This document shows, in pieces, positions 26,704-30,753 of a stretch of DNA of 30,753 bases. The stretch comes from Flavobacteriaceae bacterium (lineage in GTDB: Bacteria; Bacteroidota; Bacteroidia; Flavobacteriales; Flavobacteriaceae), in assembly GCA_029253805.1 (NCBI GenBank), contig JAQWYU010000295.1, positions 1-30,753 of the forward strand. The letters are read 5' to 3'. Every line of letters begins with the position of its first letter. Position 1 is the first letter of the stretch. The notes under the pieces are model-generated. The model was given only the letters and a program-made list of their open reading frames with translations, was not told the origin of the DNA and searched no databases. The position numbers and the translations under genes are program-made.

Positions 26704-26741
26704 TTTGTTAGAGAAAATTAAAAGGCAATTGAGTATCTTTG
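26704..26741 (+). promoter_or_regulatory. Putative promoter of the GNAT-aspartate kinase pair
   Basis: TATCTTTG (26734-26741) matches TAnnTTTG exactly, the same octamer as before the M23 gene, and ends 19 bases before the start codon. TTTG at 26704-26707 lies 26 bases upstream, slightly longer than usual. Confidence 0.4.
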
Positions 26742-26759
26742 AATTATAGAAAAGAATAA

Positions 26760-27242
26760 ATGAATTATCACGTCCGTATAGCTACGAGTGAAGATATGGA
26801 GCAGGTATTAAACTTGATTACCGAACTGGCAGTATTTGAGAAAGAACCCAGCTCAGTTGAGATCACGAAAGCGGACTTAAAAAAGAAAGGGTTTGGAGAG
26901 TGTAAAGAATTCGATTGTTTTGTGGCTGAAATGGATCAAAAAATAATTGGTATCGCCTTCGTATATACCCGTTTTTCAACTTGGAAAGGTACTGTTTTAC
27001 ATCTAGAAGACTTGATTGTCACAGAAAAGATGCGTGGACATGGAGTGGGTTCATCTTTACTAGACCGAGTGATATTATATGGCGCTGAACTAGGAGTTAA
27101 GCGTATATGTTGGGAAGTAATTGACTGGAACGCTCAAGCCATTGAATTTTATGTACAAAAGGGTGCATTGGTCATGCGAGACTGGCATATTGTTCAATTA
27201 AATGAACAAGGAATAAAAAACTATATCTCAAAAATAAACTGA
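26760..27242 (+). CDS. GNAT N-acetyltransferase, spermidine/thialysine acetyltransferase-like
   Basis: The 160-residue protein has the complete GNAT fold. The acetyl-CoA loop is Arg92-Gly-His-Gly-Val-Gly97, following the HLEDLIV strand. The C-terminal CWEVIDWNAQAIEFYVQKGA segment is close to that of the SSAT family (spermidine/spermine and thialysine acetyltransferases), so an amine or lysine-analogue substrate is likely but not proven. Its stop overlaps the aspartate kinase start by one base (TGATG), so the two are translationally coupled. A link to lysine-related metabolites would fit that neighbour; this is inference. Confidence 0.88.
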   Translation: MNYHVRIATSEDMEQVLNLITELAVFEKEPSSVEITKADLKKKGFGECKEFDCFVAEMDQKIIGIAFVYTRFSTWKGTVLHLEDLIVTEKMRGHGVGSSLLDRVILYGAELGVKRICWEVIDWNAQAIEFYVQKGALVMRDWHIVQLNEQGIKNYISKIN

Positions 27243-28492
27243 TGCAAATTTATAAATTTGGAGGAGCCTCCGTAAAAGATGCTGAAGGCGTAAGAAACTT
27301 AGCAAACACCTTAAAATCTGTTGGCTACAAAAACACACTTATCATAGTATCTGCCATGGGAAAGACGACCAATGCTATGGAAAAAGTGGTTTCAAACTAC
27401 TTTGATGCCAGGCACGAACTGAACAGCTCAGTGCAAGAAGTAAAAAAATATCACAACCACATTCTTCTTGACTTATTTGAAAATGAAACACATGATGTAT
27501 TTGAAAATATAGACAGCTTATTTCAGAAACTTTTACAGTTTTTTGACCACAATAAGTCACCTGACTATAATTTCGTTTATGACCAAGTGATTGCATTTGG
27601 AGAGCTTTTATCAACTAGCATTATTAGTCATTACTTGGACACTATTGGACTAACAAACTGCTGGCTTGATGTAAGAGACTACATAAAAACAGATGATTAT
27701 TATAGAAATGCAAAAGTAAATTGGAGTCAAACTCAAGAATTAATCCAAAGTAAAATAGATACCTCAAAATTAAATATTACTCAAGGTTTTATTGGAAGTA
27801 ACTCCAATAATTTCACAACTACACTGGGTAGGGAAGGAAGTGATTACACTGCTGCGATTTTTGCGTTCTGTTTGAATGCCAAATCAGTAACCATTTGGAA
27901 AGATGTTCCTGGAATACTTAACGCTGACCCTCGTTATTTTGAAAATGCAGTGTTACTAAGTCAAATTTCTTACACAGAGGCTATAGAACTATCATATTAC
28001 GGAGCATCTGTCATCCACCCAAAAACACTTCAACCCTTACAACGCAAAGAAATCCCCTTACTGGTTAAATCTTTTTTGAACCCAGAAAAAGAGGGGTCTA
28101 TTGTTGGAAAAAATCTTGAATTAACCCCAAAAGTACCTTGTTACATTTTAAAACAGAATCAAACTTTAATCTCAGTTTCATCTTTAGATTTTTCTTACAT
28201 AGTAGAAGATAACATACGCCACATTTTTGGATTACTTCATGATTATAAAATGAAAGTAAGCGTGATTCAAAATTCAGCAATTAGTTTTTCTGTCTGTATA
28301 GAAGACAATTATAATAATTTAGAGCGTTTACTTTTACACTTAAAAGCTAAATATAAAGTAAAATCACATAAAGGAGTAAAACTCTACACCATACGACATT
28401 ATAATGAAGCTTCTTTGACGAAAATAGAAAATGGCAAAGAGATTCTTTTGAAGCAGATTACACCAGAAATAATGCAACTTATAACAGTCTAG
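27242..28492 (+). CDS. Aspartate kinase (monofunctional)
   Basis: The 416-residue protein begins with the aspartokinase signature KFGGASV at 5-11. It contains GREGSDYTAA at 196-205 and WKDVPGILNADPR at 219-231. The last 120 or so residues form an ACT-like regulatory region, so feedback control by lysine or threonine is possible; this cannot be read from the sequence. It phosphorylates aspartate, the first step to Lys, Thr, Met and diaminopimelate, in the cytoplasm. There is no homoserine dehydrogenase domain, unlike ThrA. It overlaps the GNAT gene by one base and is the last gene of the pair. Confidence 0.95.
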   Translation: MQIYKFGGASVKDAEGVRNLANTLKSVGYKNTLIIVSAMGKTTNAMEKVVSNYFDARHELNSSVQEVKKYHNHILLDLFENETHDVFENIDSLFQKLLQFFDHNKSPDYNFVYDQVIAFGELLSTSIISHYLDTIGLTNCWLDVRDYIKTDDYYRNAKVNWSQTQELIQSKIDTSKLNITQGFIGSNSNNFTTTLGREGSDYTAAIFAFCLNAKSVTIWKDVPGILNADPRYFENAVLLSQISYTEAIELSYYGASVIHPKTLQPLQRKEIPLLVKSFLNPEKEGSIVGKNLELTPKVPCYILKQNQTLISVSSLDFSYIVEDNIRHIFGLLHDYKMKVSVIQNSAISFSVCIEDNYNNLERLLLHLKAKYKVKSHKGVKLYTIRHYNEASLTKIENGKEILLKQITPEIMQLITV

Positions 28493-28608
28493 ACCAAAGA
28501 GCAAATGTTAAATTCGTAGCGTTGGCTTAATTGAAATAAGACACTCCCATATTTAAGAGTTTTTGTGGTAATAGTAGAACTTAAGCTTATGTTTTTATGA
28601 AATAGTAA

Positions 28609-29025
28609 CTAAAAATTCTTGTCCACAAATGCTTTCATGTAATCTTTAATTTCAGTACGTGCTTTTAAAAATGCTGCATGTTTTTCCTGCTCTGTTCCTA
28701 TAAATTTTGATGGGTCATAAAAATTGTGGTGTAGACGTATTGCGTTTGGACTTGCGATAAATGGACAATTTTCTTTAGCGTGATCACAAACAGTGATTAT
28801 AAAGTCAAAATTAATAGCTGCATAGTCATCAATGTGGTTGGATGTATGATTAGTGATGTCAATCCCATCTTCTTTCATGATTCCAATGGCCCCTGTGTTA
28901 ATTCCGTGCGTTTCGATACCCGCACTGTAAATGGTTGCAAAATTAGCTGCAAATTGAATTAAATAACCGTGTGCCATTTGACTTCGACACGAGTTTCCCG
29001 TACATAAAACAAGTATGTTTTTCAT
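28609..29025 (-). CDS. arsC: Thioredoxin-coupled arsenate reductase, low-molecular-weight phosphatase fold
   Basis: The 138-residue protein has the LMW-PTPase P-loop Cys8-Thr-Gly-Asn-Ser-Cys-Arg14-Ser. The other cysteines needed for the thioredoxin-dependent mechanism are Cys80 and Cys87, spaced as Cys82 and Cys89 of the Staphylococcus aureus ArsC. It should reduce arsenate to arsenite in the cytoplasm. The absence of ArsR, ArsB or Acr3 next to it is notable: it stands alone between a 116-base gap on each side. A tyrosine phosphatase role is less likely because of the two resolving cysteines. Confidence 0.9.
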   Translation of the reverse strand: MKNILVLCTGNSCRSQMAHGYLIQFAANFATIYSAGIETHGINTGAIGIMKEDGIDITNHTSNHIDDYAAINFDFIITVCDHAKENCPFIASPNAIRLHHNFYDPSKFIGTEQEKHAAFLKARTEIKDYMKAFVDKNF

Positions 29026-29141
29026 GATAATTATTTTTTCTTAAACTAAATTAGATTTGTTTTAAACTATCTATATAAAATCTAACACAAGTGTACTTTA
29101 TTTAATTACTTATCGAGTTACTAAATTGTTAAGTATTGTAT

Positions 29142-30077
29142 TTAATTAAATTGAAACTTAATTTTATCAACAATTGTTTGTGCAAGTTTTCTATGACTTT
29201 CAACAGTCCAACCTGCTACATGTGGCGATAAAATTACATTGTCTAGTTTAAATAAGCTTTTGATTACTAATGAAGTTTCATTTGAAAAAATAGACTCAAA
29301 AGATGATTTTTCAAACTCTAAAACATCCAAGGCTGCACCTTGAATTTTCTTCGACTTCAAAGCATTTACCAGGTCTTTTGTAACCACACAATTACCGCGA
29401 GCCGTATTTAAAAACCAAAAAGAGTGTTTAAAAGAAGATATAAAGTCAGTGTTTACCATATTAGTGGTGGCAGCAGTTTGCGGTACATGTAAGCTCAAAA
29501 CATGAGCCTTTTCTTGAATCACTTCAAGTGAGACTTGTTTCGCATTTTCATCACCCATATTTGCTTTGATATCATAGAATAAAACCTCTACATTGAACCC
29601 TCGTAACTTTTTAGAAAACGCCTTACCCATGTGGCCATATCCTATAATTCCAATTGTTTTTCCATATAATTCATTACCACGATTAGATTCACGTTGCCAA
29701 ATACCATTCCTTACTTCACGATCTGAAATAGTTAGCTTATTAAACAGCGAGAGTAACATCCCTAAAGTATGCTCCCCGACCGCGTTACTATTGCCCTCAG
29801 GTGCTGAAAATAGAGCTACTCCAATGTCCTTTGCATATTTGGTATCAATATTTTCTAACCCAGCACCAACACGAGCTATAAATTTTAAGCCAATAGCTTT
29901 TTTTAGAAAAGTAGAATCTAATCGAAGACGGCTACGAATAACAATCCCATCATATAAGTGAATTTTAGCCTGAACAGCCTCCTTTGTACCAGAATAATCC
30001 TCGTGATTAGTATAGCCTAAAGCAGATAGTTGCTCAATAAGTAAGGGGTGGTTATTATCAAGATGTAAAATTTTCAT
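29142..30077 (-). CDS. D-2-hydroxyacid dehydrogenase, phosphoglycerate dehydrogenase-like
   Basis: The 311-residue protein has a catalytic domain at the two ends and a NAD-binding domain between. The dinucleotide motif GYGHMG is at 146-151. The catalytic triad is Arg226 in TARGN, Glu253 in the VLEFE segment, and His285 in SPHVAGW. The family includes SerA and several D-2-hydroxyacid dehydrogenases; no ACT domain is attached, and the substrate is not fixed by the motifs. 3-phosphoglycerate is possible. It starts one base after the mgtE stop, so it is translated from the mgtE mRNA; no metabolic link is obvious. Confidence 0.9.
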   Translation of the reverse strand: MKILHLDNNHPLLIEQLSALGYTNHEDYSGTKEAVQAKIHLYDGIVIRSRLRLDSTFLKKAIGLKFIARVGAGLENIDTKYAKDIGVALFSAPEGNSNAVGEHTLGMLLSLFNKLTISDREVRNGIWQRESNRGNELYGKTIGIIGYGHMGKAFSKKLRGFNVEVLFYDIKANMGDENAKQVSLEVIQEKAHVLSLHVPQTAATTNMVNTDFISSFKHSFWFLNTARGNCVVTKDLVNALKSKKIQGAALDVLEFEKSSFESIFSNETSLVIKSLFKLDNVILSPHVAGWTVESHRKLAQTIVDKIKFQFN

Positions 30078-30078
30078 C

Positions 30079-30753
30079 TTAAATATTAAGGATGAGTTTG
30101 GCTATTGAGAAGTAAATTAATATTCCAAAAATATCATTACTAGTGGTAATAAATGGTCCAGTAGCAATGGCTGGATCAATACCCTTTTTATGAAGAAATA
30201 GAGGGATAAAAGTTCCAATGATACCTGCAACTATAATGACTACAACTAAAGACAGTGAAATAGCTAAAGCTGTTCCAATATCTTGCTTCCACAATAATAT
30301 AAATAAAAATAAAAACAATGCTAAAATGATTCCATTTAAAGCAGCTAGAAACATTTCTTTAATTAAGCGGTTATTTACGCTACCTCTAACCTCATCATTA
30401 GCTAATCCTTGTACAATAATGGCACTTGACTGTACTCCCACATTACCTGCCATGGCAGCGATCAGTGGGGTGAATAATAAAATCATTGGAAATTCTTTAA
30501 TAATAGTTTCAAAACCACCCATAATGACAGCGGCTCCAACGCCCCCTAACAGTCCTAAAAACAACCAAGGAAGTCGAGCACGAGTAAGACTTAGAATACT
30601 GTCTTCAGCATCTACATCCTGCGTAATACCAGCAGCTAGCTGATAATCCTTTTCAGCCTCTTCAATAATAACATCTACAATATCATCGATAGTTATACGA
30701 CCCAGAAGCACTTTTTCTTCATTAATAACTGGGATTGCCTCTAAATCATATTT
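30079..30753 (-). CDS. mgtE: Magnesium transporter MgtE, C-terminal part (cut by window edge)
   Basis: The reading frame remains open to the last base of the window, so the gene begins beyond it. The visible 224 residues contain the end of the second CBS domain (about 1-40, with the LGRITIDDIVDVI segment), a connecting helix, and the five-helix pore domain. The pore helix segments AAMAGNVGVQSSA and GPFITTSNDIFG are the MgtE pore signatures, the latter with the Asp that binds Mg in the pore. The N-terminal Mg-sensing domain is out of view. An internal GTG at 30711 is not the start. It is coupled to the dehydrogenase gene by a one-base gap. Confidence 0.95.
   Translation of the reverse strand, partial: KYDLEAIPVINEEKVLLGRITIDDIVDVIIEEAEKDYQLAAGITQDVDAEDSILSLTRARLPWLFLGLLGGVGAAVIMGGFETIIKEFPMILLFTPLIAAMAGNVGVQSSAIIVQGLANDEVRGSVNNRLIKEMFLAALNGIILALFLFLFILLWKQDIGTALAISLSLVVVIIVAGIIGTFIPLFLHKKGIDPAIATGPFITTSNDIFGILIYFSIAKLILNI

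Noticed and set aside
29593..29961. Open frame opposite the hydroxyacid dehydrogenase
   Set aside because: It is a shadow of the dehydrogenase gene, which carries all expected motifs.
30218..30643. Long open frame opposite mgtE (141 codons)
   Set aside because: It is the antisense of a well-supported MgtE gene and its product is low-complexity with no recognisable family.
1..30753. Mobile elements, phage genes, CRISPR arrays, toxin-antitoxin or defence genes, tRNA or rRNA
   Set aside because: No transposase, integrase, regular repeat, cloverleaf or defence motif is seen; all sizeable genes belong to core or conserved flavobacterial families.

Overview
The window is a compact, AT-rich piece of chromosome from a member of the Flavobacteriaceae (Bacteroidota). 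Four things point there: the protein families (GSCFA protein, short Obg and Adk, DUF-type polysaccharide deacetylase, 3-oxoacyl-ACP synthase III/methyltransferase/GT2 trio, YjjG-like HAD), the lack of Shine-Dalgarno sequences before most genes, the -7 promoter elements of the flavobacterial form TAnnTTTG, and the gene order. I cannot name the genus. I see no rRNA, tRNA, CRISPR, insertion sequence, phage or plasmid genes. No gene-free gap exceeds about 190 bases (the longest is 2943-3129).

Layout. 1-138 is the 3' end of rarA. It meets tail to tail a leftward operon (2942 to 135) of a polysaccharide-deacetylase-like protein, a YjjG-like HAD phosphatase and a secreted hypothetical protein. Upstream on the minus strand are mpl (murein peptide recycling) and an adk-obg pair. 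A divergent promoter region separates adk from purK-purE (purine synthesis), which is followed by an M3 oligopeptidase. That gene ends tail to tail with a minus-strand UbiA-like membrane protein. Next comes a rightward group: gcvP, then a ketoacyl synthase III homologue, a small methyltransferase-like protein and a family 2 glycosyltransferase, packed with 12-base, 1-base and overlapping junctions.

A leftward group follows: alaS, a GSCFA protein, a crotonase-family hydratase and ilvE. Divergent from alaS is an M23 envelope peptidase gene coupled to a small MerR-type regulator gene. These converge on two leftward ribosome-assembly GTPases, era and der. Then comes fbp (gluconeogenesis), divergent from a GNAT acetyltransferase-aspartate kinase pair. 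The window ends with a leftward thioredoxin-type arsenate reductase and a coupled pair of mgtE (cut by the window edge) and a D-2-hydroxyacid dehydrogenase.

Most of this is ordinary core metabolism. I found no convincing new defence or mobile system. The points most worth a second look are a deacetylase homologue that appears to have lost several metal-binding residues, the KAS III-methyltransferase-GT2 operon of unknown product, a UbiA-like protein with only one of the two Asp-rich motifs, and the tight tail-to-tail gene overlaps.
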